A stretch of 64,000 nt of DNA, taken from positions 1-64,000 of the forward strand of contig CANRLS010000004.1 of NCBI GenBank assembly GCA_947631545.1. Reading direction: 5' to 3'. This document shows positions 18,081-27,115 of the stretch, piece after piece. Each line of letters starts with the position of its first letter. Positions within the stretch are counted from its first letter, which is position 1. The position numbers and the translations under genes are program-made. The stretch comes from an uncultured Atopobiaceae bacterium (GTDB taxonomy: Bacteria > Actinomycetota > Coriobacteriia > Coriobacteriales > Atopobiaceae). Below the pieces are notes generated by a model that did no database searches, was not told the DNA's origin, and worked only from the letters and a program-made list of their open reading frames with translations.

Positions 18081-18956
18081 TCAGCGGGACCTGAACTCGC
18101 CGGAGGAGGCGGATTGCGTCGAGGCGGCTGCCTCCGGGTTCTTGGCCAGAAGGATCGACGGGGGCGGCCCCACGGGGAGCTCGCGGCGCTTCGGGACTCG
18201 ATGGGGAGCGGGCGCCGCAGGGTCGCCGCCAGCCGCCCGCACCTCGGCCGCGTAGCGGCGCAGGCCCTCGCGGATGGCGGCATCGGCCGCATCGAAGGTC
18301 TCTTCGAGGAAATCTCGCGTGAGGAGCAGGTAGCCGTCGGCGGCGGAGGGGGCGGGGCCCACGGAGGCCTCGACCGCCTCGGGCGCATTCGCCGAGATGC
18401 GGGCCGGCTCCGCAGGGTTCAGGAGCCGCTTCGCGGCCGCGATGGCGCGAACCACGTCCTCGGCGCCGATCTCGTAGGGGCCGAACGCCTCGGCCTCGCG
18501 AAGGAGCTCCGGCGTGACCTCGGGCACGAGGGCGGGCGCGAGCGCCTTGCCGAAGCGGTCGAAGTCCGACTGCTTGCGAATCCTCGTCTCGTTGCCTGCG
18601 GGGATGCCGTGCTCATCGTTGAAGGCTCGCACGAAGGTGTTGTAGCGGTTGTCGGCCATGAGGTGCGCCCAGACGCCGAGCGTGAGATCGTCCACGCCGT
18701 CTTCGGCCACGTTGGGCTCGATGAACTCGTCCCAGAACTCGTCGGCCCCGGGGATGGGGATGGCGTGGGGCTCCGTCACGTGGGTGTCGCAGTAGCGGAG
18801 CGTATGGTCGACGTCCGGCACGAGGTAGCCCACGTAGATGTCGGGCACGAAGTTCCCGAAGAGGAACGCGTTCGCGTCGCGGATCCCCAGCTCTCCGGGA
18901 TCCTCCTCGGCGAGGAGGCGCTCGACGTGAGCCGCGTGGATGTTCCAGCTGGGCAC
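18081..18956 (-). CDS. Zinc-dependent phospholipase C-like protein
   Basis: A 291-residue protein starting MPSWNIHAAHVERLL, which matches the N-terminus of the bacterial zinc-dependent phospholipase C/S1-P1 nuclease-like fold (PF00882-type). It keeps conserved His and Asp residues in Asn-Phe-Val-Pro-Asp-Ile, Pro-Asp-Val-Asp-His, and Trp-Ala-His-Leu-Met-Ala-Asp, likely zinc ligands. No signal peptide is seen, so it is probably cytoplasmic. The C-terminal 50 residues are low-complexity. It lies 15 bases after pheT and is likely co-transcribed. The substrate is unknown; phospholipase activity is not established for these short intracellular members. Confidence 0.7.
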   Translation of the reverse strand: MPSWNIHAAHVERLLAEEDPGELGIRDANAFLFGNFVPDIYVGYLVPDVDHTLRYCDTHVTEPHAIPIPGADEFWDEFIEPNVAEDGVDDLTLGVWAHLMADNRYNTFVRAFNDEHGIPAGNETRIRKQSDFDRFGKALAPALVPEVTPELLREAEAFGPYEIGAEDVVRAIAAAKRLLNPAEPARISANAPEAVEASVGPAPSAADGYLLLTRDFLEETFDAADAAIREGLRRYAAEVRAAGGDPAAPAPHRVPKRRELPVGPPPSILLAKNPEAAASTQSASSGEFRSR

Positions 18957-18971
18957 GGCGGCGAGCGCGCT

Positions 18972-21407
18972 CTAGCCGCGCACCTCGGCGCCGAGCGAGC
19001 CCTGGACCTTCCTCACGAGCTTGTCCATGACGGCATCCACCTCGTCCGCCGTGAGCGTGCGCTTGGGGTCTCGGAACGTGAGGTGGAAGGCCATGGACTT
19101 CTTGCCCTCCCCCACCCGCTCAGGGTCTCGGTAGACGTCGAAGAGCTCGATGCGGTCGAGGAGCCTGCCGCCGGCGCTCCCGAGGCGCTGGACGCAGGTC
19201 TCGTAGGTCACGTCCTCGGAGACCACGAGGGCGAGGTCCACCTCGACTCCCGGGAGTTGGGGGATGTCCTTGAAGGGGAGCTCCCTGTGGGCGAGCTCCA
19301 GGAGGGCCTCCTGATCGAGCTCGAAGGCCACGACGGGCTGGGCGATGCCGAAGCGCTCGAGGGCCTGCGGGTGCACGTCGCCCACCCAGCCGATCCGGCG
19401 CTTGCCGGCGCGCACCTCGGCCGAGCGGCCGGGAAGGAGCCAGCCGTAGCGATCGGGAGAGGCGGGCACGTAGTGCACGCGCTCGATGCGGAGCTCGTGG
19501 ACGAGCTCGTCCACGATGCCCTTGGCGTCGAAGAAGTCGAGCTCGCGCGCCTTGGCGTACCAGGTCTGATCGTGCCAGGCGCCCGAGAGCACGCCCGCCA
19601 CCCTCGCGGGCTCCTTTGGCTGGGCCGCCTCGGCCGAGCCCAAGAGCACGCGGCCCTGCTCGTAGAGGGTCACGTTCCTCACGCCATGGTCGAGGTTGTA
19701 GGCCACCGAGCGCAAGAGCCCGGGGATCATCGTGCGGCGCATCTCGGCCTGATCGGCGGTGAGGGGATTCAGGATGCGCACCGGGATGCCCAGCCCCACG
19801 TCCTCGCGGCCGAGCCGTTCGAGGTCGCCCCTCTCGGCGAAGTTGTAGTTGATGGTCTCGGATAGACCGCAGGCCCGAAGGATCCGCCCGATGGCCTCGG
19901 CGCGCCCCTGATCCTCGGTGAGGCCGCCGGTGTGGTCTTTGGCCGCGGGGATGGTGGCCTCGATGCGATCCATCCCCCAGAGGCGGCAGACCTCCTCGGC
20001 GAGGTCGGCCTCGCGGGTGAGGTCGGGGCGATTCGTGGGGCAGAGCACCTCGAGGGTGCCGTTCTCGCCCTCCGAGACCGTGCAGCCGAGGCGCGAGAGG
20101 CGCGTTGCCATGAAGTCGGTGGGGATGTCGGCGCCGATGAAGGCGCGCACGCGGTCGGGACGAAGGACGACCTTGGCCTCCTCCACCGGACGCGGGTAGA
20201 CGTCCACGGCGCCGGGGCACACGGTGGCGCCGCAGCACTCCTCGAAGAGCGCCGCCGCCATATCGGCCACGGCCGCGCAGCGCGAGGCGTCCACGCCGCG
20301 CTCGAAGCGCACGGAGGACTCGCTCATGAGGTCGAGGTCGCGGCTCGTGTGCGAGATGGAGCCCGGCGCGAAGCAGGCGCTCTCCAAAAGCACGTCCACC
20401 GTGCCCTCGTCGATCTCGGAATCGAGGCCGCCCATGACGCCCGCCAGGGCCACCGGCACATCGCCCCCATCGGTGATGACGGCCATGCCGGCCTCGAGCG
20501 TGCGCTCGGCGCCGTCGAGGGTCGTGATCGTCTCGCCCTCCCGGGCGGCGCGCACGACGATGGAGCGCTTGCCGTCGCGATCGCGGAGCTTGCCGAGGTC
20601 GAAGGCGTGCAGCGGCTGCCCCGTGAGGTACATCACGTAGTTGGTGACATCCACCACGTTGTTGATGGCGCGCGTGCCGGCCGCCTGCACCCGGCGGGCG
20701 AGCCAAGCGGGGCTGGGGCCGATCTTCACGCCGCGCACGACGCGGGCCACGTAGCGGCTGCAGAGCTCCGGGGCGTCGATGGCCACGTCCACCAGCTCGG
20801 CGGCGTTCGGCCCCTCCTCGCGCTTCACGCTCGGCAGCTCGATGTGGGTGCCCTCGTCGAAGTCGGCCGACACCTCGGTGGCGAAGCCCGTCATGGAAAG
20901 GCAATCCGGGCGGTTGGGGGTGATCTCGCAGTCGATGACGGTGTCGGCGATGCCCAGGTACTGGGCGGCCGGAACGCCGATGGGCGCGTCCTCGGGGAGC
21001 ACCATGATGCCGGCGTGGTCGTCGCCGAGGCCGAGCTCGCGCTCGGAGCAGTTCATGCCCTCGGAGACGACGCCCCTGAGCTTGGAGCGCTTGATCTTCA
21101 CGTCGCCCGGCAGGACGGCCCCCTCGAGGGCCACCACCACATGCTCTCCCGCCGCCACGTTGGGCGCGCCGCAGACGATCGAGAGCGGCTCGGCCGCCCC
21201 CACGTCCACCGTGCACACGTGGAGCTTGTCGGCGTTGGGATGCCGCTCGCAAGCCGTGATGTAGCCCGTGACCACGTGGTCGAGCGCCTGCCCGGCCGTT
21301 TCCACGGCCTCCACCTCGGTCCCCGTGCGCACGAGCTCGGCCACGAGCTCGTCGGGGTTCTCGGGCACATGCACCATGGTCTTCAGCCATTCGAGCGAGA
21401 CGCGCAT
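18972..21407 (-). CDS. pheT: Phenylalanyl-tRNA synthetase beta subunit
   Basis: An 811-residue beta subunit. Domains in order: N-terminal B1 region, a tRNA-binding OB domain (Cys-Glu-Arg-His-Pro-Asn-Ala-Asp-Lys-Leu at about 53-62), the B3/B4 editing region, B5, catalytic-like core domains and a C-terminal ferredoxin-fold anticodon-binding domain ending about residue 808. It pairs with PheS to charge tRNA-Phe. It follows pheS by 61 bases. Length and order are standard for bacterial PheT. Confidence 0.96.
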   Translation of the reverse strand: MRVSLEWLKTMVHVPENPDELVAELVRTGTEVEAVETAGQALDHVVTGYITACERHPNADKLHVCTVDVGAAEPLSIVCGAPNVAAGEHVVVALEGAVLPGDVKIKRSKLRGVVSEGMNCSERELGLGDDHAGIMVLPEDAPIGVPAAQYLGIADTVIDCEITPNRPDCLSMTGFATEVSADFDEGTHIELPSVKREEGPNAAELVDVAIDAPELCSRYVARVVRGVKIGPSPAWLARRVQAAGTRAINNVVDVTNYVMYLTGQPLHAFDLGKLRDRDGKRSIVVRAAREGETITTLDGAERTLEAGMAVITDGGDVPVALAGVMGGLDSEIDEGTVDVLLESACFAPGSISHTSRDLDLMSESSVRFERGVDASRCAAVADMAAALFEECCGATVCPGAVDVYPRPVEEAKVVLRPDRVRAFIGADIPTDFMATRLSRLGCTVSEGENGTLEVLCPTNRPDLTREADLAEEVCRLWGMDRIEATIPAAKDHTGGLTEDQGRAEAIGRILRACGLSETINYNFAERGDLERLGREDVGLGIPVRILNPLTADQAEMRRTMIPGLLRSVAYNLDHGVRNVTLYEQGRVLLGSAEAAQPKEPARVAGVLSGAWHDQTWYAKARELDFFDAKGIVDELVHELRIERVHYVPASPDRYGWLLPGRSAEVRAGKRRIGWVGDVHPQALERFGIAQPVVAFELDQEALLELAHRELPFKDIPQLPGVEVDLALVVSEDVTYETCVQRLGSAGGRLLDRIELFDVYRDPERVGEGKKSMAFHLTFRDPKRTLTADEVDAVMDKLVRKVQGSLGAEVRG

Positions 21408-21468
21408 GGTCTGGTTCCTTTCGGTCGTGCGAAGGTCGGCCCCGCAGGCGCGGGCAGGTGCGAGCGGA

Positions 21469-22536
21469 TCAGAACTGGGCGAGGAAGCGCATGTCGCCGG
21501 CCATGAGCATGCGGAGGTCGGGCAGGTCGTAGCGGAGCGCCGCCACGCGCTCGGCGCCGATGCCGAAGGCGAAGCCGCTGTAGCGCTCCGGGTCGATGCC
21601 GCTCATCTCGAGGACGTTCGGATCCACCATGCCGCAGCCGAGGATCTCGAGCCAGCCGGTCCCCTTGCAGAAGCGGCAGCCCTCTCCCCCGCAGACCCCG
21701 CACGACACGTCCACCTCGGCTGACGGCTCGGTGAAGGGGAAGAAGTGCGGACGGTAGCGGGTGGCGCGATCTTTGCCGAAGATCGCGCGGGTGAAGTGGT
21801 CGAGCGTGCCCTTGAGGTCGCCGAAGGTGAGTCCCTCGTCGATGGCGAGGCCCTCGATCTGGGTGAATTGGGGCAGGTGGTTGGCATCGGCCGTGTCGGG
21901 CCTGAAGACGCGCCCCGGGCTGATCATGTAGATGGGGGGCTTCCCGGCCTCCATGGCGTGCACCTGCACCGGCGAGGTCTGGGTGCGGAGCAAGAGGTCC
22001 GAGACGGCGCGATCCTCGCGCTCGGGATCGGGATGCGTGGGATCGGCCACGTAGAAGGTGTCGCGCGGCGAGCGGCTCGGGTGGTCGGCCGGGGCGTTCA
22101 GCGCATCGAAGTTGTAGTAGGTGGTCTCCACGTAGGGGCCGTCGATGACGTCGTAGCCCATGCCGCAGAAGACCTGCTCCATCTCCTCGACGATCTGGGA
22201 GATGAGGTGCTGGGTGCCCACGTGGGGGGCGCGGCCGGGCATGGTCACATCCACCGCGTCGGCGCTGATGCGCCGCTGGAGCTCCGCGTCGGCGAGTTGG
22301 GTCTTGCGCCCATCGATGGCGGCCTCCACGGCCGAGCGGACCTCGTTCGCACGCTTGCCCACGAGCGGGCGCTCCTCGGGCGAGAGCGAGCCCATGGAGC
22401 GCAGGATCCTCGTGAGCGACCCCTTCTTGCCGAGCACGGCCACGCGAACGGCGTCCAAGGCGGCGAGGGAATCGGCCGTCGCCACCTTCGACTGGGCTTC
22501 CTCGGAAATGGCCTTGAGGTCCTCCATGACGCCCAT
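21469..22536 (-). CDS. pheS: Phenylalanyl-tRNA synthetase alpha subunit
   Basis: A 355-residue class II synthetase alpha subunit. It has an N-terminal coiled coil (about residues 1-85), then the catalytic core with motif 2 (Arg-Val-Phe-Arg-Pro-Asp-Thr), the Phe-Phe-Pro-Phe-Thr-Glu-Pro-Ser-Ala-Glu substrate loop and motif 3 (Phe-Gly-Ile-Gly-Ala-Glu-Arg). A four-cysteine insert (Cys-Gly-Val-Cys, then Cys-Arg-Phe-Cys) is seen, as in many bacterial PheS. The ATG at 22536 follows GGGGAAG; MEDL at 22527 is a possible alternative. Transcription probably starts from TAGACT at 22616-22621. Confidence 0.96.
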   Translation of the reverse strand: MGVMEDLKAISEEAQSKVATADSLAALDAVRVAVLGKKGSLTRILRSMGSLSPEERPLVGKRANEVRSAVEAAIDGRKTQLADAELQRRISADAVDVTMPGRAPHVGTQHLISQIVEEMEQVFCGMGYDVIDGPYVETTYYNFDALNAPADHPSRSPRDTFYVADPTHPDPEREDRAVSDLLLRTQTSPVQVHAMEAGKPPIYMISPGRVFRPDTADANHLPQFTQIEGLAIDEGLTFGDLKGTLDHFTRAIFGKDRATRYRPHFFPFTEPSAEVDVSCGVCGGEGCRFCKGTGWLEILGCGMVDPNVLEMSGIDPERYSGFAFGIGAERVAALRYDLPDLRMLMAGDMRFLAQF

Positions 22537-22615
22537 GGCTTCCCCTTCCAAGAGCAACGTCCGCCCTCGAAGCCTCAAGGACGGACGGATCCGCTGCACC
22601 ACGTAGGTCTTCCGA

Positions 22616-22667
22616 AGTCTAGCCCAAAGCTCCATAACCTGCAGCTTCGAGCGGTGCGGGCTAGACT
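22616..22667. promoter_or_regulatory. Symmetrical divergent promoter pair for pheS and the DeoR regulator
   Basis: TAGACT occurs on the minus strand at 22616-22621 and on the plus strand at 22662-22667. Exactly 17 bases from each lies the palindrome CTGCAG (22639-22644), so one hexamer sits at the -35 distance for both directions. The 52-base block is therefore inverted-symmetric in its promoter elements. CTGCAG is a poor match to TTGACA, so its role as a -35 element is inference from position. Confidence 0.55.
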
Positions 22668-22720
22668 GGGGCCGAGCGGGGTCAGGCTGGGAGGCTTTCG
22701 GACTCCAGAGGAGGTACGCC

Positions 22721-23479
22721 GTGGGCAAGCGCGACGCGCGCATCTTGGAGATCCTCACCGATCGCAAGCGGGTCGAGGTGGCCGAGCTCGCCCGCGAGCT
22801 GGGCGTGTCGTCGGTGACGATGCGCAAGGACCTCGACGAGCTCGAGTCCAGGGACGTCATCCAGAGGCGCCATGGCTACGCCGTGCTGGGCAACCCCAAC
22901 GACATCAACGGGCGCCTCGCCTTCCACTACGAGTCCAAGCGCGCCATCGCGGAGCGCGCCATGGAGCTCGTGCGCGACGGCGAGACCGTGATGGTCGAAT
23001 CGGGCTCGTGCTGCGCGCTTCTGGCGCTCGCCCTCGTCGAGGCGGAGCGGGCGAGCGCCATCGTCACCAACTCCGCCTTCATCGCGAGCTACGTGCGCAA
23101 GAACCGGAGCGCCAACACCATCCTTCTGGGCGGCGCCTTCCAGAACGACGCCCAGGTGACGGTGGGGCCCCTCGTGGCCCAGTCGGCCCAGAGCTTCAAC
23201 GTGGACCATCTCTTCATCGGCATCGACGGCTACTCGCTCGAGACCGGCTTCGCCAACGCCGACCACCTCAGGGCCCAGGCCGTGCGCGACATGGCCGAGC
23301 GGGCCAAGGCCGTGGTGGCCCTCACCGAATCGGAGAAGTTCGGCCGCACGGGCGTGGTGCCGCTCGGGCTCGAGGGCAAGATCAAGGCCGTGATCACCGA
23401 CGACGGCATCCCCGACGGCGCACGGCTCGCGCTCGCCACGGGCGGCGTCGAGGTCATCGAGGTGCCGCGCAGGGGCTAG
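22721..23479 (+). CDS. DeoR-family transcriptional regulator
   Basis: A 252-residue regulator starting at GTG 22721 after AGAGGAGG. The N-terminal winged helix-turn-helix spans about residues 5-58 (Arg-Val-Glu-Val-Ala-Glu-Leu-Ala, then Val-Thr-Met-Arg-Lys-Asp-Leu). The C-terminal DeoR sensor domain has Glu-Ser-Gly-Ser-Cys-Cys in the loop that binds phosphorylated sugars in this family. It ends 6 bases before the convergent glycyl-radical enzyme gene ends. The neighbourhood suggests it senses a sugar phosphate and controls the radical enzyme/aldolase genes, which is inference. Confidence 0.88.
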   Translation: MGKRDARILEILTDRKRVEVAELARELGVSSVTMRKDLDELESRDVIQRRHGYAVLGNPNDINGRLAFHYESKRAIAERAMELVRDGETVMVESGSCCALLALALVEAERASAIVTNSAFIASYVRKNRSANTILLGGAFQNDAQVTVGPLVAQSAQSFNVDHLFIGIDGYSLETGFANADHLRAQAVRDMAERAKAVVALTESEKFGRTGVVPLGLEGKIKAVITDDGIPDGARLALATGGVEVIEVPRRG

Positions 23480-23485
23480 GGCTCC

Positions 23486-25912
23486 CTAGAGCGTCTGCTC
23501 GGTTCGCTCGATGATGTCGTCCTGGGTCTTCTTGGAGAGCACGTTGAAGAACGCGCTGTAGCCGGCCACGCGCACGATGAGGTCCCTATGGCGCTCGGGA
23601 TGGGCCTGGGCGTCGAGGAGCGTCTCGCGATCCACCACGTTGAACTGCACATGGTAGCCGTGGAGGCGATCGAAGAAGGTCCTCACGAGCATCTCGAGCT
23701 TCTTCTTGTTCTGGGCGCGGTCGAGCATGGCGGGCGTGACCTTCTGGTTGAGGAGCACGCCGCCGGTGATCTTCTCGGTGGGGAGCTTGGCCACGCTCTT
23801 GAACACGGCCGTGGGCCCGTGGGTGTCGGCGCCGTGGGAGGGACTGCAGCCCTCGGCCAGCGGCTCTCCGGCGTGGCGGCCATCGGGGGTGGCGAGGGTG
23901 CCCGCGCCCTGGGGGACGTTCGCCGAGATGGATGAGGTGCCGGCGTAGTAGACGCCGCCGATGGGGCCGCGCCCGTAGCGGGTGTTGTGGTACTTCCCCA
24001 GCTCGTCGATGTAGACGTCGTAGGCGTCCCTCACGAGGAGGTCCACGTAGTCGTCGTCGTTGCCGTACTTGGGGGCGGCGGCGAGGAGCCTTCGGATCTC
24101 CTCACCGCGTTCGCCGGCGAAGTCGCTCTCCAGGGCGTCCCAAAGCTCGGCCGGCGTCACGAGTCCCTGCTCGAAGACCACCTGCCTCATGGCGGCGAGC
24201 GAGTCGGCGAGGTTCGCGATCCCCACCTGCAGGTCCGAGATGAAGTCGTAGACCGCGCCGCCCTCCTTGAGGTTCAGGCCGCGCTCGATGCAGTCGTCGG
24301 TGAGCGCCGAGAGGAGCACGTCCATCGTGTCCTCTTCGAGCACCATGTCGCAGGTGGCGTCGATGATCACGCACTGGCGGCACATCTCGCGGATGACCTT
24401 GTCCCACGAGCGCTTCACGTCGTCGAAGGAGTCGAAGTCCCGGAGGTGCCCGGCGCCGTCCACGAGCTTCGTCCCGCTCGCGGGATCCACGCCGTCGTTC
24501 AGCGCGATGAGGAGGGCCTTGGGGAAGTTGAGGAAGCTCATGCCCGTCACCCGGTAGCCCCAGCGCCCGGGCACCGCAGTCTCAACGCAGCCGATGGCCG
24601 AGTAGTTGTAGGCGTCGGCGCGGGCCACGCCCTTCTCGATGAAGCTCGGGATGATGACCTCGTCGTCGTTGAAGGCGGGCATGCCGAAGCCGCAGCGCAC
24701 GACGTCGATGCACTCCTCCATGAAGTCCACGGGAAGCCCCGCGTGGTAGCGCACGGTGAGGTTGGGCTGGGTGAGGTGGCACTGGGCCACGGTCTTCAAG
24801 ATCATCCAGCTCATGGGGTTCGTGGCGTCCTTTGGCTCGCCGTCCACGAGCCTCTGGCCGCCCACGGTCACGTTCTGGTAGAGGGGCGAGCCGGCGCTGA
24901 ACTGCGTGTGGCTCCAGGAGCGGATCTTGTTGATGGTGTAGGTCTTGAGCCAGAGGTTGGCCATGAGCTCCTCGGCCTCGGCCTCGGTGATGCGACCGCG
25001 CTCGAGGTCGCGCCGGTAGTAGGGCCAGAGGTACTGGTCCATGCGCCCATAGGAGAGCGAGTGGCCGTTCGATTCGATCTGGAGCACCAGGTGCACGAGC
25101 CAGGTGGCCTGGACGGCCTCGTAGAGGGTGCGGGCCGGCTCGTAGGGCACGCGCTCCAGGGTCTCGGCCATGCGGATGAGCTCGGCGGCGCGCTCAGGGG
25201 AGACGGTCCTGTCCGCCGCCTTCTCGCGGGCGAGGTCGGCGTAGCGCCGGGCGAAGGCCCTAACGGCGTCGATGACGATGAGGATGCCCCGGTAGAAGTA
25301 GCTCTTCTGGATGTTGCGGTAGTCCGTGAGGTCGAGGGAGTTCAGCTTCTCCCGGGCCCTGCGGCGGTAGTCGCGGAGCCCCACCTGGAGCATGCGGCCG
25401 TAGTCGATGGCGCAGTGGGCGTCGCCCGAGGTGATGTTGCCCTCGCTCTTGATGATGCCGAGGTCGTAGAAGAGCTTGGAGTGGGGCGGGAAGGCGGCGA
25501 GCCCGCGATCGAGGAGCGTGTTGTGCTTCCAGAAGGGCGCGATGGAGCGCAGGTCCTCCTTGGTCTGCTCCGAGATGAGGAAGCGGTCGCCGTCGCGCTG
25601 CTCGAACTCGTCCAGCTCGGCGATCACCCAGTCCATGGCGTACTCGGGAAAGATCGGCGCCGCGCGGTTCTCGGAGGCCTGGTTGCCGGCGATGAGGGTC
25701 TCGTCCTCGATGAAGATCGTCATCTCCTCCAGCACGCGCTTGAGCATGATGGCGCGCTTGAGGGCGAGCGGCTGGTCCTGGTTCTCGCGGTAGACCTCGG
25801 TGGTGATGAGCGCGCGCTCGGCGTCCACCTTGGGCTCGGCGTCCACGAGCGCGGTGCGGAAGGCCCGCATGCGAGGGGTGAGGGATCCGAAGCGCTCTTC
25901 GGTGTAGGACAT
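23486..25912 (-). CDS. Glycyl-radical enzyme of the PFL/glycerol dehydratase family (YbiW/PflD-like)
   Basis: An 808-residue glycyl-radical enzyme. The catalytic loop Ile-Gly-Cys-Val-Glu-Thr (Cys442, Glu444) has one Cys and a Glu two residues on, as in dehydratase or lyase members, not the Cys-Cys of true pyruvate formate-lyase. The radical Gly784 lies in Arg-Val-Ala-Gly-Tyr-Ser. GCVET resembles E. coli YbiW/PflD. The start at 25912 follows AAAGGA. The activase is divergent (26144) and an FSA-type aldolase follows it. I recall E. coli YbiW-type enzymes being assigned ring-opening of 1,5-anhydroglucitol-6-phosphate, with FSA cleaving the product; this gene set would fit, but the substrate is not proven. 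Confidence 0.85.
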   Translation of the reverse strand: MSYTEERFGSLTPRMRAFRTALVDAEPKVDAERALITTEVYRENQDQPLALKRAIMLKRVLEEMTIFIEDETLIAGNQASENRAAPIFPEYAMDWVIAELDEFEQRDGDRFLISEQTKEDLRSIAPFWKHNTLLDRGLAAFPPHSKLFYDLGIIKSEGNITSGDAHCAIDYGRMLQVGLRDYRRRAREKLNSLDLTDYRNIQKSYFYRGILIVIDAVRAFARRYADLAREKAADRTVSPERAAELIRMAETLERVPYEPARTLYEAVQATWLVHLVLQIESNGHSLSYGRMDQYLWPYYRRDLERGRITEAEAEELMANLWLKTYTINKIRSWSHTQFSAGSPLYQNVTVGGQRLVDGEPKDATNPMSWMILKTVAQCHLTQPNLTVRYHAGLPVDFMEECIDVVRCGFGMPAFNDDEVIIPSFIEKGVARADAYNYSAIGCVETAVPGRWGYRVTGMSFLNFPKALLIALNDGVDPASGTKLVDGAGHLRDFDSFDDVKRSWDKVIREMCRQCVIIDATCDMVLEEDTMDVLLSALTDDCIERGLNLKEGGAVYDFISDLQVGIANLADSLAAMRQVVFEQGLVTPAELWDALESDFAGERGEEIRRLLAAAPKYGNDDDYVDLLVRDAYDVYIDELGKYHNTRYGRGPIGGVYYAGTSSISANVPQGAGTLATPDGRHAGEPLAEGCSPSHGADTHGPTAVFKSVAKLPTEKITGGVLLNQKVTPAMLDRAQNKKKLEMLVRTFFDRLHGYHVQFNVVDRETLLDAQAHPERHRDLIVRVAGYSAFFNVLSKKTQDDIIERTEQTL

Positions 25913-26143
25913 GGCCAGATCCTTTCTCGAGCACGGTGGGAGCCAGATCCGTCCCATCTCGTCCTTACTATACCGTTCAAAGCACATAATAGTTTCGTAC
26001 GTAAGTCTACATGGTTTTGTTTCTTTCCCCTATGGTAGGATTCACGGCGCGAACGGCATCGTCAACCGATGTCGTGCGCCTCCCGTCGCATGCGTCTTCG
26101 GCGACGGGAATCGAATGGGCGAGCGCCACGGCAGGGGAAGGGC
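25913..26143. promoter_or_regulatory. AT-rich divergent control region between radical enzyme and activase
   Basis: This 231-base region has a stretch (about 25965-26040) far richer in A and T than anything around it. A TATAGT candidate -10 for the radical enzyme gene is on the minus strand at 25968-25973, 55 bases before its ATG. Overlapping self-complementary hexamers CGTACG and TACGTA lie about 30 bases upstream of it and may be part of an operator. No convincing plus-strand promoter was fixed. The region is the natural target for the DeoR-family regulator encoded at 22721. Confidence 0.5.
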
Positions 26144-27037
26144 ATGGAGGCAACCGTCTTCAACATCCAGAAGTTCAGCCTAGACGACGGCCCGGGCATC
26201 CGCACCACCGTCTTCCTCAAGGGCTGCCCGCTTCGCTGCGCCTGGTGCGCCAACCCCGAGTCGCAGCTGGCGAAGCCCCAGCTCGAGTGGGATCCGGGCC
26301 TGTGCGTCCGCTGCGGCGCCTGTGCCCGGGCGAGCCGGTTCGTGGAGCTCTGCGACGGACGGGTGCGGGTGGATCACGACGGGCTCGAAGATCCGGAGTC
26401 CGTCGCCGCCGTCTGCCCGGTCGGCGCCCTCTCGGTGGCGGGCGAGGCCAAGGACGCGGACGAGGTCGTGCGCGTCTGCCTCCAGGATCGGCCCTTCTAC
26501 GAGGAGAGCGGAGGCGGCGTCACGTTCAGCGGGGGCGAGCCCTGCCTCTGGCCGGAGTTCATCGTCGCGTGCGCCCGGCGCCTCCACGAAGAGGGCGTGC
26601 CCGTGGCCGTCGAGACCTGCGGCCAGGTGGCGCCGGAGCGCTTCGCGCAGGTGCTCGATGCCGTGGACCTCGTGCTCTTCGACATGAAGCATTGGGATGG
26701 GGAGCGCCATCGCGAGGGCACGGGCGCGGACTTCGGGCGCATCCGCGAGAACCTCAGGGCGGCAGCGGCGGCCCCCGGCGTGGACGTGCTCGTGCGCGTT
26801 CCCGTCATCCCGGGCTTCAACGACGGCCCCGATGCCCCGGACGGCTTCGCGGGCCGACTTCGCGAGGCGGGGCTCTGTCGCGTGCAGCTCTTGCCCTTCC
26901 ACCAGTTGGGCGAGGGCAAGTACGAGCGGCTCGGCCGCGGCTACCGGATGCGGGACGTGAGGCCGCTCCATCCGGAGGACCTGAGCTGGCTCATGGAGGC
27001 GCTCCGGGAGCGCGGCATCGACGCCTTCGTGGCGTGA
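26144..27037 (+). CDS. Glycyl-radical enzyme activase (radical SAM)
   Basis: A 297-residue radical-SAM protein that installs the glycyl radical. The SAM cluster motif is Cys-Pro-Leu-Arg-Cys-Ala-Trp-Cys (CxxxCxxC, about residues 30-37). A ferredoxin-like insert with Cys-Val-Arg-Cys-Gly-Ala-Cys and a later Val-Cys-Pro-Val-Gly-Ala-Leu follows, typical of activases outside the PFL subclass. Thr-Phe-Ser-Gly-Gly-Glu-Pro binds SAM. The insert's first cluster-like set is partly degenerate (Cys-Ala-Arg-Ala-Ser-Arg follows). The ATG at 26144 follows GGGGAAGGG. It is divergent from its presumed partner enzyme. Confidence 0.92.
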   Translation: MEATVFNIQKFSLDDGPGIRTTVFLKGCPLRCAWCANPESQLAKPQLEWDPGLCVRCGACARASRFVELCDGRVRVDHDGLEDPESVAAVCPVGALSVAGEAKDADEVVRVCLQDRPFYEESGGGVTFSGGEPCLWPEFIVACARRLHEEGVPVAVETCGQVAPERFAQVLDAVDLVLFDMKHWDGERHREGTGADFGRIRENLRAAAAAPGVDVLVRVPVIPGFNDGPDAPDGFAGRLREAGLCRVQLLPFHQLGEGKYERLGRGYRMRDVRPLHPEDLSWLMEALRERGIDAFVA

Positions 27038-27115
27038 GACGGCGACAATCGGGCGCGGCGATGCGATCCGCGCCCATGAGGCGATGGGGCGAAGGCCCCG
27101 GAAAGGCAGCTTCAG

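Noticed and set aside
23486-25912. Pyruvate formate-lyase.
   Set aside because: True PFL has two adjacent catalytic cysteines; this protein has Gly-Cys-Val-Glu-Thr instead.
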